Both the position numbers and the translations under genes were made by a program. Of a stretch of 64,000 bases of DNA, positions 22,272-31,084 are shown piece by piece. The stretch's first letter is position 1. Each line of letters starts with the position of its first letter. Source of the DNA: Pseudofrankia coriaricola (GTDB taxonomy: Bacteria; Actinomycetota; Actinomycetes; Frankiales; Frankiaceae); the NCBI RefSeq assembly GCF_001854805.1, contig NZ_MBLO01000257.1, positions 57,659 through 121,658 of the forward strand, read 5' to 3'. The notes beneath the pieces are model-generated. The model ran no database searches, had not been told where the DNA came from, and saw nothing but the letters and a program-made list of their open reading frames with translations.

Positions 22272-23117
22272 GTGCGTATTGCCGGCAGGTCCGGGCCGCG
22301 GGCCCGGTTGTCCTTTCTGCCCACGAGGCTGGCGGCGCCCGCCGCGTTCGCGTTCGCCGGTTTCGTCGCCACGACCGGGGCGGTCATCATCCTCGGCCCG
22401 GACGCCGCCAGCGCCGATGCCACGACATACCCGCTTGCCCTGGACACGTCGTCCCAGCCCGCGTCCTTCACCGGTCCCGGCCAGACGCTGACCCTGTCCT
22501 ATCTGATCACGAACAACGGGGACAAGACGCTGTACGGCGTGGCCGTGCAGGATGCGCATGCCGGTCTGTCGCCCATCGTCTGCCCCGACGGGCCGCTCAT
22601 CAGGGGCGCGTCGAAGACCTGCACCGCCACCTACGTGACGACCCAGGCCGACTTCGACCAGTCATTCATCACCGACGTCGCGACCGCCACCGGAATCGTC
22701 GAGTCGGAGGGCACGACGGTCACCTCACCGACGGCGAACCTCACCATCCCCGACGACAAGCCCAGCGCCCCGCTGGCCGCCACCGAGCCCGCCCTCGAGC
22801 CCGACACGGCCACGGCCGGCTCCACCCCGACGGGCCCCGACCAGTCACTCCCCGTCGACTCGGTGGCCGAGGGCAAGGCGGCCGAGTCGGGGCCCGTGGC
22901 GGAGCCCGACCCGGCGCCGGCCGCTGCCCCGGCCGCCGCACCCGCGCCTGCCCCCGTCGGGGGCGCTGCTCCTGTCGCGGGTGCTGCCCCGGTCGGGGGC
23001 GCCGCTCCCGTTGCGGGGGCCGGTCCCGCCGGCGCTGGAGCCGTCCCGGTCGGTGCCGGCGCGGCACCCGCCGGAGTGAGCCCGGTCGGTGCCGCCCCCG
23101 TGCAGGTCACCGGCTGA
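22272..23117 (+). CDS. secreted protein with DUF11/CARDB-like domain and Ala/Pro/Gly tail
   Basis: 281 residues from GTG 22272, with GAGGAG 5 bp upstream. A signal segment (LAAPAAFAFAGFVATTGAVIIL) ends near an Ala-rich cleavage region (AASADATT). Residues ~55-150 form a DUF11-like immunoglobulin fold repeat: LTLSYLITNNGDKTLYGVAVQD, SPIVCPDGPLIRGASKTCTATY with a likely disulfide, and DVATATGIVES. The last ~110 residues are low complexity, first acidic/Pro then GGAAPVAGAAPVGGAAPV-type repeats. No LPXTG sorting signal or C-terminal membrane helix, so it is probably released or held by the cell wall. Followed by a strong hairpin. Confidence 0.8.
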   Translation: MRIAGRSGPRARLSFLPTRLAAPAAFAFAGFVATTGAVIILGPDAASADATTYPLALDTSSQPASFTGPGQTLTLSYLITNNGDKTLYGVAVQDAHAGLSPIVCPDGPLIRGASKTCTATYVTTQADFDQSFITDVATATGIVESEGTTVTSPTANLTIPDDKPSAPLAATEPALEPDTATAGSTPTGPDQSLPVDSVAEGKAAESGPVAEPDPAPAAAPAAAPAPAPVGGAAPVAGAAPVGGAAPVAGAGPAGAGAVPVGAGAAPAGVSPVGAAPVQVTG

Positions 23118-23247
23118 GCCACGGCTGAGACCAGAGCTGTGGCTCGGCTGAACCACAGCCGAGCCGCCGTCCGGCCGCCGCGACCTGGCCCTCCCGGACT
23201 GGCCGGTGGGGCTGGCATTCCTGAACCTGGATCCTGAACATGGATAT

Positions 23248-23278
23248 GGCCCGGCGCGTCCCAGTGACGCGCCGGGCC
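23248..23278 (+). terminator. strong GC stem-loop after secreted-protein gene
   Basis: Perfect 13-bp arms GGCCCGGCGCGTC (23248-23260) and GACGCGCCGGGCC (23266-23278) with loop CCAGT, 130 bp after the stop, followed by TTGTCGTTGTCG. A convincing intrinsic terminator in this base composition. Confidence 0.75.
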
Positions 23279-23632
23279 TTGTCGTTGTCGACGGCCGTCG
23301 TCGGCGCGTTCCGGCGGGCGCGCTTGTGGCCCGGCGCGTTTCGGGCGTGCTAAGCGATCTCGGCCTCGGCGTTGGCTGGTGCGCGCCCCGCCCAGTGGCC
23401 GCCGGGTGCGTTTGTGCGCCGGGCACATCGGTAGGCCGCCGGCGGCGGCCTACGTTCTCCGCAGTCGCCAACGCCTGGCCCCGCCGACGCGAGACGTTCT
23501 CCGTCGCGCCTGCGGGCGCCACAACGAAGCGTTGGCGGCGGTTGTCTCACCGGGCCGCGCGACGAGGCGTGACCACGGGCGCCGCGCACCCGCGGCCCGG
23601 CCCGGTGCATCACTGCGACAGCGGAGGCGGGC
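23279..23632. other. gene-free region before the catabolic island
   Basis: About 350 bp. An open frame crosses it on the plus strand, but the peptide is Arg/Ala-rich and unlike a protein. Words such as GCCCGGCGCG recur from the preceding terminator, and GACGTTCTC/ACGTTCTCCG pairs occur near 23454 and 23496. No clear promoter is seen. Confidence 0.4.
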
Positions 23633-24676
23633 GTGCGGGCGGTCGTGCAGAACGGGTTCGGCGGCGTCGAGGTGCTCGCGGTCGCGTCGCTCCCGGACCC
23701 GGCGCCGGGGCCCGGCGAGGTCGTCGTCCAGGTCGCCGCCTGCGGCCTGAACCACCTCGACGTCATGCAGCGGCGCGGCCCCGCCAAGATCCCCGGCTTC
23801 ACCCTGCCCCACATCGCCGGCATGGACGTCGCCGGCATCGTCACCGCCGTCGGCCGGGACGTCACGACCGTCGCCGCGGGCGACCGGGTCGTCGTCAACC
23901 CGGCGATGTCGTGCTGGGAGTGCCCGGCCTGCCTCGCCGGCGACGACGGCTACTGTTCCGCCGCCAGGGTCGTCGGCGCCACCGCCCCCGGTGGCTACGC
24001 CGAGTACGTCAAGGTCCCGGCGCGTAACACCTACCCCGTCCCCGACCATGTGCCGCTGGCGGAGGCGGCGCTGGTCCCCACGATCTGGTCCACCGCCTGG
24101 CACGCGGTCAGCGCCACCGGCAACCTCACCGCGGGGGAGACGGTGCTCGTCCACGCCGCCGCCAGCGGCGTGAGCCTCGCGGCGATCCAGCTGGCGAAAC
24201 AGCTCGGCGCGACCGTCATCGCCACCGCCTCCAGCGAGGACAAGCTCGCGTTCGCGGGCTCCATCGGCGCCGACCACCTCGTGCTCGCCGACGCGCACAC
24301 GCCGAGCGAGAAGGTCATCGCGGCGGTGCGGGAGGCGACCGGCGGCCGGGGCGTCGAGATGGTGCTCGACCATGTCGGTCCCGCGACCTGGCCAGCGTCG
24401 ATCTTCAGCCTCGCACCGCGCGGCCGGCTGGTCTTCGTCGGCGATACCACGGGGCCCGAGGTGACGATTCCGCTGGAGTACGCCTTCCACTTCGGCCTGC
24501 GCTTCCTCGGCTCCGGCCCGTACCCGGCGCGCGAGTTCGCCGAGGTGCTGGAACGTTACTGGCGCGGCGGCCTCGTCACGCCGGTCGACGCGGAGTTCCC
24601 GCTCGCCGAGGCCGCCGCCGCGCAGACCCGCCTCGAGGAACGGCGGGCGGTCGGCAAGGTATTGCTACGGCCGTGA
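23633..24676 (+). CDS. zinc-containing alcohol dehydrogenase / quinone oxidoreductase family
   Basis: 347 residues, GTG start. Medium-chain dehydrogenase fold: Cys37 and His60 as catalytic-zinc ligands (AACGLNHLDV, LPHIAGMD), and a structural zinc loop with Cys94, 97, 100 and 108 (CWECPACLAGDDGYCS). The cofactor domain has VLVHAAASGVSLAAIQLAK (glycine loop partly Ala/Ser substituted) and DHVGPATWPASIF. The presence of both zinc sites argues for an alcohol or acyl dehydrogenase rather than a zinc-free quinone reductase. It opens the plus-strand catabolic island, and its TGA overlaps the GTG of the methyltransferase-like gene, so the two are co-translated. Confidence 0.88.
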   Translation: MRAVVQNGFGGVEVLAVASLPDPAPGPGEVVVQVAACGLNHLDVMQRRGPAKIPGFTLPHIAGMDVAGIVTAVGRDVTTVAAGDRVVVNPAMSCWECPACLAGDDGYCSAARVVGATAPGGYAEYVKVPARNTYPVPDHVPLAEAALVPTIWSTAWHAVSATGNLTAGETVLVHAAASGVSLAAIQLAKQLGATVIATASSEDKLAFAGSIGADHLVLADAHTPSEKVIAAVREATGGRGVEMVLDHVGPATWPASIFSLAPRGRLVFVGDTTGPEVTIPLEYAFHFGLRFLGSGPYPAREFAEVLERYWRGGLVTPVDAEFPLAEAAAAQTRLEERRAVGKVLLRP

Positions 24677-26034
24677 CGGAATCCTTCTCCACTCCGACGT
24701 CCGTGCCCCCTCCGACGCCCTCGTCCGCTCCCGCCCCCCAGAGCGCGGGCTCGGTCGCCCCCAACCCCCCGTCAGGGTGGCGGCCGAGCCCGTCTCCTCC
24801 AGCGATGCGGCCGCCGGCGATGCCGCCGGCCCCGCCCACGCCGGCGCCCGTCTGGGAGATCATCCACGGCTTCCGGCGGTACTGGGCGCTCGTCGCCGCG
24901 CTGGACCTCGGCCTGTTCGAGGCGCTCGCGTCCGGGCCGCTCGACGCGGCGGCGCTGGCCGAGGCCGTCGGCGTCGACGTCCATCGCGCCGGGCTGCTCG
25001 CCGACGCGCTGGTCGCCATGGAACTGCTCACCGCCGCCCCCGACGTTCCGGGGGCGGGGGCAACGGCCGAGTCCCAGCCGCCGCCCGCGCCGCCCGCGCC
25101 GTCCGCGTCGTCCGACAACGCCGCCGGCCCGGGCCGGCTCGTCTACAACCTGGGCCTCGTCGCGGCGAACTACCTGCTCGCGGGCGGCCAGCGGTCGATG
25201 GCGAGGCTGGTCCGGGAGGCGCCCGGCCCGCACGAGCGGTGGCCGGAGCTCGCCGAGACGCTGCGCCGCGGCGCCCCGAGCACCCGGGTGGAGGACGACC
25301 CTGGCGCCTTCTACCCGGACCTCGCGCGCGGCACGGCGCCGATCCAGCGGGTCGCCGCCGCCGCCGTCGCGCGCGAGCTCGCGGCCCCGCGTGGGCGCCA
25401 GGCGCTGGTCGTCGACCTGGGCGCCGGCGCGGCCCCATGGGCGCTGGCGTTCCTCGACGCCTGGCCGGACGCCCGCGGGCTCGCCGTCGAGCTGCCCGAG
25501 GTCGTCCACGTCACCCGGGAGGCGGCGGCCGCGGACCCCGTCGGCGACCGGCTGGACGTCGTCGCGGGCAGCTTCCACCGGGTGGAGCTGCCGGTGGGGG
25601 GCGCGGATGTCGTCATCCTTGGCCACGTGCTGCGGACCGAGCCGCGCAAAGCCGCCCGCCGCCTCGTCGCCCGTGCCGCCGCCGCGCTGCGGCCCGGCGG
25701 GACCCTCGTCGTCGCCGACTACCCGCGCCCCGACGTGCCCTCGTCCGCGGCCACCACCGAGACGCTCATGGCGCTGACGATCCTGGCGACCACCGGCGGC
25801 CAGGGCGCGTTCCGGGCCGCGGACCTGCACAACTGGGCGCGCGGCGCCGGGCTGACACCCGGGGCGACCTACATGCCGCTGCCCGGCCAGACCGTGCTCA
25901 CCGCGACCCGGCCCGGCGGCCTCAGCCCCGCCGCCGCGGCTGGGGCGGCCGGCACGGCCGGCGCCCAGCCTGTCCCGCGGCCCGGGCTACGGCCCCTCGG
26001 GTCGGTCTTTCCACCGTCTGACAGCCGGGAGTAA
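24673..26034 (+). CDS. SAM-dependent methyltransferase-like protein (O-methyltransferase type), long form
   Basis: 453 residues from GTG 24673 inside a GTGA overlap. A Ser/Pro-rich leader of ~55 residues precedes PVWEIIHGFRRYWALVAALDLGLFEAL, the dimerisation winged-helix domain of plant-type O-methyltransferases. SAM loop VVDLGAGAAPWAL (248-252 core), then ELPEVVHV and VVILGHVLRTEP, where relatives have the ILHDW catalytic helix. A ~30-residue Pro/Ala insert sits at 122-154 and a low-complexity tail at the C-terminus. It is a paralogue of 30020-31084; together they bracket the amidohydrolase, Rieske and formamidase genes. Whether both still methylate is unclear because the usual HDW catalytic motif is altered. 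Confidence 0.8.
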   Translation: MTESFSTPTSVPPPTPSSAPAPQSAGSVAPNPPSGWRPSPSPPAMRPPAMPPAPPTPAPVWEIIHGFRRYWALVAALDLGLFEALASGPLDAAALAEAVGVDVHRAGLLADALVAMELLTAAPDVPGAGATAESQPPPAPPAPSASSDNAAGPGRLVYNLGLVAANYLLAGGQRSMARLVREAPGPHERWPELAETLRRGAPSTRVEDDPGAFYPDLARGTAPIQRVAAAAVARELAAPRGRQALVVDLGAGAAPWALAFLDAWPDARGLAVELPEVVHVTREAAAADPVGDRLDVVAGSFHRVELPVGGADVVILGHVLRTEPRKAARRLVARAAAALRPGGTLVVADYPRPDVPSSAATTETLMALTILATTGGQGAFRAADLHNWARGAGLTPGATYMPLPGQTVLTATRPGGLSPAAAAGAAGTAGAQPVPRPGLRPLGSVFPPSDSRE

Positions 26035-26037
26035 CGC

Positions 26038-27462
26038 ATGCCGCCCGAAGAGCCCCCGTCCGCCGCCGGAGCCGCTCCCCGCCAGGTCGACACGATCATC
26101 TCCGGGGCTCTCGTCGTCACGATGGACGCCGAGCGCCGCGTGATCAGGGACGGCGCGGTGGCGATCGACGGCGACACGATCGCTGCTGTCGGGCGCACCG
26201 CCGACGTGCTCGCCGCGTTCAGTGCCCGCGAGCTGGTCGACGGGCGGCGCTTCGTGCTCACCCCCGGTCTGGTCAACACCCACATCCACATCACCGGCGA
26301 GCCGCTGACCCGCGGCTACGTCCCGGACGACACGCCGTTCTTCGAGAATGTCTTCGTCTGGCTCACCCCGCTGTACTCCCATCACACCGAGCGGGAGGAA
26401 CGGATCTCCGGCCAGCTCGCGGCGCTGGAGATGCTGCGCAGCGGCACCACGACGTTTCTCGAGGCCGGCACGATCCGGTTCCTCGACGCCGTCGTCGACG
26501 GGCTGGTCGAGACCGGCATCCGCGGCCGGGTCGGCCGCTGGGCGTGGGACCTGCCGCCGGAGCCGGAGGTCTACCGGCAGACGACGGACGAGGCGGTCAA
26601 GGGCCTGGTCGACGAGCTGGACCGGTTCGCGAGCGTCGCGGACGGGCGGCTGTCGGCCTGGCCGATCCTCGTCGGCCACACCACCTGCACCGACGACCTG
26701 TGGAAGGCCGCGGCCGAGCTCGCCCGCGAGCGCGGCACCGGCCTGTCGTTCCACATGTCCCCGGCGCATCTGGACCCGGAGTACTTCCTCGCGACCTACA
26801 ACCGCCGCCCAATGGAACATCTGGCCGACCTCGGCGTGCTGGGCGACAACGTGATCCTGACGCATGCCGTCCACGTCGACGACAACGAGATCGACCTGAT
26901 GGCGCAGACCGGCACGTCCGTCGCGCACTGCCCGACGACGGCGCTGAAGGTCTCCTACGGCGTCACCCAGATCGGCAGGTTCCCGGAGATGGTCGCCAGG
27001 GGCGTGAACGTCGCCATCGGAACCGACGGCAACAACGCGTCCAACTACTCCGACCTGATGCGGGCGACCTACCTGGTCGCCGGCCTGTTCAAGGACGCCC
27101 GCCGCGACGCGACCATGTTCCCCGCCGAGCAGGCCTTCGAGATGGCGACGCTCGCGGGTGCGCGCGGCCTGAACCTCACCGACCAGATCGGCGTGCTGGA
27201 GCCCGGCCGCAAGGCCGACCTGGTCGCGCACGACACCGACCGGCCCGAGTGGCGCCCGCTGCTGAACGTCGCCAACCAGCTGGTCTGGTCCGCCGACGGC
27301 CGGGGCGTCCACAGCGTCTGGGTGGATGGCCGCAGGGTCGTCGAGCACTACCACCACACGGCGATCGACGAGGACCGCCTCTACGCCGAGGCGCAGGCCG
27401 CCGGCGAGGCCATCACCGCCCGCTCGGGCCTCCCCAACAAGGCCCGCTGGCCCTTGGTCTAA
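26038..27462 (+). CDS. amidohydrolase (AtzB/TrzN/guanine-deaminase-like)
   Basis: 474 residues, ATG 3 bp after the previous stop. Metal-dependent hydrolase of the cytosine/guanine deaminase superfamily: His82 and His84 (LVNTHIHITGEP), His239 (LSFHMSPAH), His276 (ILTHAVHV) and Asp330 (AIGTDGNNASN). The typical cyclic-imidate C-terminal strand region (LEPGRKADLV) is present. Family members deaminate or dechlorinate N-heterocycles such as purines, pyrimidines, triazines and methylthioadenosine. Immediately next to a Rieske oxygenase and acetamidase, so it probably works on a nitrogen heterocycle or an amide of one. A second, different amidohydrolase lies at 33439-34872. Confidence 0.9.
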   Translation: MPPEEPPSAAGAAPRQVDTIISGALVVTMDAERRVIRDGAVAIDGDTIAAVGRTADVLAAFSARELVDGRRFVLTPGLVNTHIHITGEPLTRGYVPDDTPFFENVFVWLTPLYSHHTEREERISGQLAALEMLRSGTTTFLEAGTIRFLDAVVDGLVETGIRGRVGRWAWDLPPEPEVYRQTTDEAVKGLVDELDRFASVADGRLSAWPILVGHTTCTDDLWKAAAELARERGTGLSFHMSPAHLDPEYFLATYNRRPMEHLADLGVLGDNVILTHAVHVDDNEIDLMAQTGTSVAHCPTTALKVSYGVTQIGRFPEMVARGVNVAIGTDGNNASNYSDLMRATYLVAGLFKDARRDATMFPAEQAFEMATLAGARGLNLTDQIGVLEPGRKADLVAHDTDRPEWRPLLNVANQLVWSADGRGVHSVWVDGRRVVEHYHHTAIDEDRLYAEAQAAGEAITARSGLPNKARWPLV

Positions 27463-27543
27463 CCGTCTCGACACGGAACCCGTAGACGATTTCACGATGC
27501 GCGCGTGCACGAAACGCGTGGAGACGAAACGCGAGAAGATGCC

Positions 27544-28812
27544 ATGACGGTGCTCAGCCCGCAGCTGCTGGAGTCCTTCGCCGCCTCCGTCCTGCCCACG
27601 TCCCAGGCCAGCACCCTGCCGGCCACCTGTTACACGGACGAGGAGTTCTTCGCCTTCGAGAAGGAGGCCGTCTTCGGCCAGGAGTGGCTCTGCCTGGGCC
27701 GCGAGTCCGACGTCCCGAACCCCGGCGACTTCGTCAACGTCGAGATGATCGGCGAGCGGCTCACCCTCGTCCGCGGCCAGGACGGCACTGTCCGGGTGCT
27801 CTCCCCGGTCTGCCAGCACCGCGGCATGCTCGTGTCCGAGGGCCGGGGCAACTGCCGGGCGTTCAAGTGCGCCTACCACCACTGGACCTACGGCCTCGAC
27901 GGCAGCCTCGTCGGCGCCCGCGAGATGGACCGCACCGAGGGCTTCGACCGGTCCCAGTGGGGCCTGCCGTCGCTGCCGGTCGAGACCTGGCAGGGCTTCG
28001 TCTTCACCAGTCTCCGGACGAATCCCGAGCCGCTCGCGCCGCGGCTGGCGAAGCTCGACGAGCTGTTCGCCCACTACGAGCTCGGCAGGTGCGTGTCCCG
28101 CAAGTCGTTCGAGAGCCCTTCCATGCCGTGGAACTGGAAGGTCATGTTCGAGAACTTCAACGACGGCTACCACGCCAGCCGGCTGCACGCGGGCGTGCAC
28201 GACTTCTGCCCGTCCAACCGCTCGTCGTTCCTCCCATACGAGCCGGACGACGCCTCGATCGCCCGGACCAACGGGTTCCTCTTCCCCGACGGCGGTTTCA
28301 ACGCGCTGCAGAAGGCGTTGCTGCCGATCTTCCCGGGGCTGACGGAGGAGGAACGGTCGCGGGCGGCGTTCGCGCTGGTGCCGCCGACGCTGTGCCTCGG
28401 CGTCGCGCCCGACCAGGCGTTCTACTTCCTGATCCGGCCGAAGAACGCCGGCCACATCGAGGTCGAGGTGCATTACCTCTTCCACCCCGAGGCACTGCGC
28501 GACCGGCTTTTCGAGGAGAAGTTCCAGCTCTCCGAGGCCGGCGTGAACAGCATCGTCGCGCAGGACGTCATGGCGACCACCGGCGTCCAGCGGGGCCTGA
28601 CCAGCCGGTTCGCCCCGCGCGGCCGGTATTCCTACCTGGAGGAGGCGCAGCAGCAGTTCAACCAGTGGCTGGTGCGCCGCTACACCGAGAACTGGCCCGG
28701 CGGCGGCCGAGGCGTCTCGTCCAGCAGCATGGGCACCAGCGCCAGCACCAGCGCCAACACCCCGGCCCTCGCGCCGGTTTCCAACCCGACCGACCGTGAG
28801 GTTGCCGCATGA
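27544..28812 (+). CDS. Rieske non-heme iron oxygenase, alpha subunit
   Basis: 422 residues from ATG 27544. Rieske 2Fe-2S ligands Cys90, His92, Cys109 and His112 (VCQHRGMLVSEG, CAYHHWTYGLDG). Mononuclear iron site with bridging Asp207, His210 and His215 (ENFNDGYHASRLHAG). Such oxygenases hydroxylate or N/O-demethylate small ring compounds and need an electron donor. No ferredoxin or dedicated reductase lies beside it, though the flavin-reductase-like gene at 36199 might help. The last ~35 residues are Ser/Thr/Ala low complexity. The stop overlaps the ATG of the acetamidase gene. Substrate unknown; N-demethylation of a heterocycle is one possibility. Confidence 0.92.
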   Translation: MTVLSPQLLESFAASVLPTSQASTLPATCYTDEEFFAFEKEAVFGQEWLCLGRESDVPNPGDFVNVEMIGERLTLVRGQDGTVRVLSPVCQHRGMLVSEGRGNCRAFKCAYHHWTYGLDGSLVGAREMDRTEGFDRSQWGLPSLPVETWQGFVFTSLRTNPEPLAPRLAKLDELFAHYELGRCVSRKSFESPSMPWNWKVMFENFNDGYHASRLHAGVHDFCPSNRSSFLPYEPDDASIARTNGFLFPDGGFNALQKALLPIFPGLTEEERSRAAFALVPPTLCLGVAPDQAFYFLIRPKNAGHIEVEVHYLFHPEALRDRLFEEKFQLSEAGVNSIVAQDVMATTGVQRGLTSRFAPRGRYSYLEEAQQQFNQWLVRRYTENWPGGGRGVSSSSMGTSASTSANTPALAPVSNPTDREVAA

Positions 28813-29954
28813 CCACCACCGTCAGCAGCAGCAGTACCAGCAGCAGTACCAGCAACCCAGCCACGGGCGCCGCCTTCCTCGCGTCCACGCCGGAAACCGT
28901 CCGCTGGGGCTTCCTGCCGAACGCGGCGGCCGAGCCCGTCCTGCGGGTCGCCCCCGGCACCGCGGTCACCGTCGACACGGTCAGCCACGAGGGGGTCATG
29001 GAGGACCAGGGCCGCGACCCGGTCGCCTACTTCGGCTCGCACGGCGTGCGGCCCGAGGAGATCCCGGCCGACCAGGTCGCGATCGCCGCGTCCGGCATCG
29101 AGCACGGCTTCGACGCCGGCCCGCACATCGTCACCGGCCCGATCCAGGTCGACGGCGCCACGGCCGGTGACGTGCTGCGCGTGCGCGTCGTCGGCCTCGA
29201 GCTGCGCGCCACGTTCGGCGTCATCAGCAACCGCCACGGCCTGGGCTGCCTGGCCGGCGAGTTTCCCGAGGGCACCGTCCGCCAGCCCGACGCCGACAAG
29301 GACCACCCCGAGCGCTACGGCTCGGTGCTCACCTTCGCCCGCACCCGCAGCGTCGGCGGCGTCGACTACGGCGTCCTGCCCTTCGGCAACCCCGGCCTCC
29401 CGAACGCCGAGGCGGTGTTCCCGCTCGCCCCGTTCCTCGGGATCATGGGCGTCGCGCCGAACACCACCGCCGCGGTGGGTTCCGTCCCGCCGGGCGCGCA
29501 CGGCGGCAACCACGACATCGCCCTGCTCGGCGCCGGCAGCACCTTCTACCTGCCCGTGCAGGTCGACGGCGGCCTGTTCTACGTCGGCGACCCGCACTAC
29601 GCCCAGGGCGACGGCGAGGTCGCGCTCACCGCGCTCGAGGCCCCGCTGCGGGCGACCGTCGTCCTTGACGTGCTCAGGGGCCTCGATGCCGACCGGGTCA
29701 TCGGCGCGCTGCGCGAGCCGTTCGGCGAGACCGACCAGTACTGGATCCCCGTCGGCATGGACCGCGACCTCGACGAGGCGATGCGCAAGGCCACCCGCGC
29801 GGCGATCGGCTTCCTGTCCACCAAGGTCGGGATGAGCCGCGCGAACGCGATGGCCTACCTGTCCGCCGCCGCCGACTTCGCCGTCAGCCAGGTCGTCGAC
29901 GACGTCAAGGGAGTCCACTGCAAGATCCGCAAGAGCGACTTCCCGGCGCTTTAG
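28809..29954 (+). CDS. acetamidase/formamidase family protein
   Basis: 381 residues, ATG in an ATGA overlap with the Rieske gene. FmdA/AmdA family hydrolase: VTVDTVSHEGV, GPHIVTGPIQVDGATAGDVL, FGVISNRHGLGCLAGEF, PFLGIMGVAPN and the GNHDIALLGAGSTFYLPVQVDGGLFYVGDPH core, with conserved His residues for metal. A Ser/Thr-rich N-terminal leader (~20 residues) is unusual. The family hydrolyses formamide, acetamide and short amides to ammonia and acid. Tight coupling to a Rieske oxygenase and an amidohydrolase suggests it acts on a small amide released in the same pathway. Confidence 0.9.
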   Translation: MTTTVSSSSTSSSTSNPATGAAFLASTPETVRWGFLPNAAAEPVLRVAPGTAVTVDTVSHEGVMEDQGRDPVAYFGSHGVRPEEIPADQVAIAASGIEHGFDAGPHIVTGPIQVDGATAGDVLRVRVVGLELRATFGVISNRHGLGCLAGEFPEGTVRQPDADKDHPERYGSVLTFARTRSVGGVDYGVLPFGNPGLPNAEAVFPLAPFLGIMGVAPNTTAAVGSVPPGAHGGNHDIALLGAGSTFYLPVQVDGGLFYVGDPHYAQGDGEVALTALEAPLRATVVLDVLRGLDADRVIGALREPFGETDQYWIPVGMDRDLDEAMRKATRAAIGFLSTKVGMSRANAMAYLSAAADFAVSQVVDDVKGVHCKIRKSDFPAL

Positions 29955-30019
29955 CGACAGCCGCCGGTGCCGCGGGATCGGTGGGGCGAGTACATACGAT
30001 GCGCGGACGGGAGGTGGCG

Positions 30020-31084
30020 ATGACCGCTGAGGGGACGGCACAGCCGGGTGGGCTGGCGTTTCCGGCTGGGCCGCCGACGCCCGTCTGGGAGGTCATCACC
30101 GGCTACACCCGGTACTGGCTGGTGGTCGCGGCGCTTGACCTCGGCGTGTTCGAGGAGCTGGCCGGCGGGCCACGTCGCCTCGACGAGCTGGCCGAGGCGA
30201 CCGGGGTCGCCGCCGGCCGGCTCGCCGTCGTGCTCGACTACCTCGTCAGCGTCGGGCTGCTGAAGACGACCGGCGACCGGCGCTTCGAGCTGGCCTCGGC
30301 GGCGCGCGGCTACCTGCTGCGCGACGCGCCGCTGTCGATGGTCGAGATGGTCCGGCACTCGCCGGGCCCGCGCACGGCCTGGCCGGAGCTGTCGGCGACG
30401 TTGCGGCGCGGCCGGCCGACCCGTTCCGTCGAGGACGACGCCGGCCTGTTCTACGGCCGGCTCGCGGCCGCGAGTGCCCCCACCCAGCAGGCGGTCGCCC
30501 GGGCCACCGCCACGCTGCTGCCCGACCCCGGCCCCGGCGCGCTCGTCCTCGACCTCGGCGCGGGCGCGGCGCCGTGGGCGATCGGCATGCTGCTCGCCTG
30601 GCCGCACGCCCGCGCCCTCGCGGTCGACCTGCCGACGATCACCCCGTTCGCCGAGGCGGCCGCCGCCGAGCACGGCGTCGCCGACCGCCTGGAGGTGCTC
30701 CCCGGCAGCTACCTGGACGCGGTGCTCCCCATCGGCGAGGCGGCGGTCGTGATGATCGGCCACGTCATCGGCCTGCAGTCGGCCGACCTCGCCAAGGCGT
30801 TGCTGCTGCGCGCCCGCGGTGCCCTGCGCCCCGGCGGGTTCGTCGTCATCTCCGACTACTTCCGCCCCGCCGAGCCGCCCACCGCGCCCGACCTGGAGAG
30901 CAGCCTGCCGCAGTCGATGGCGCTCACGATCCTCGCCAACACCTACGAGGCCGAGGTCGTCGAGCTGCCCACGCTGCTGTCCTGGCTCGCCGAGGTCGGC
31001 CTGGTCCCGTGGACGACCCGTCAGCTGCTGCCCGGCCAGCTCGTCGTCGTCGCCACCGAGCCCGGCCAGGCGCCACCGTCATGA
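30020..31084 (+). CDS. SAM-dependent methyltransferase-like protein (O-methyltransferase type), short form
   Basis: 354 residues from ATG 30020 with GGGAGGTG upstream. Dimerisation domain PVWEVITGYTRYWLVVAALDLGVFEEL (22-48), SAM loop LVLDLGAGAAPWAIGM (178-182 core), then ALAVDLPTITPFAE and VVMIGHVIGLQSADLAKALLLRA. It aligns over most of its length with the protein at 24673-26034 but lacks that protein's leader, insert and tail. As there, the catalytic HDW of O-methyltransferases is GHV. Its TGA overlaps the ATG of the PucR-like gene. Confidence 0.82.
   Translation: MTAEGTAQPGGLAFPAGPPTPVWEVITGYTRYWLVVAALDLGVFEELAGGPRRLDELAEATGVAAGRLAVVLDYLVSVGLLKTTGDRRFELASAARGYLLRDAPLSMVEMVRHSPGPRTAWPELSATLRRGRPTRSVEDDAGLFYGRLAAASAPTQQAVARATATLLPDPGPGALVLDLGAGAAPWAIGMLLAWPHARALAVDLPTITPFAEAAAAEHGVADRLEVLPGSYLDAVLPIGEAAVVMIGHVIGLQSADLAKALLLRARGALRPGGFVVISDYFRPAEPPTAPDLESSLPQSMALTILANTYEAEVVELPTLLSWLAEVGLVPWTTRQLLPGQLVVVATEPGQAPPS

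Noticed and set aside
23206..24027. Plus-strand protein crossing the region before the zinc dehydrogenase
   Set aside because: Arg/Ala-rich composition and overlap with the real gene; no domain.
28809..29954. Acetamidase/formamidase as the missing kynurenine formamidase
   Set aside because: FmdA-family enzymes act on small free amides, and the gene is coupled to the Rieske gene in a different island; the HGGFW hydrolase is a better match.
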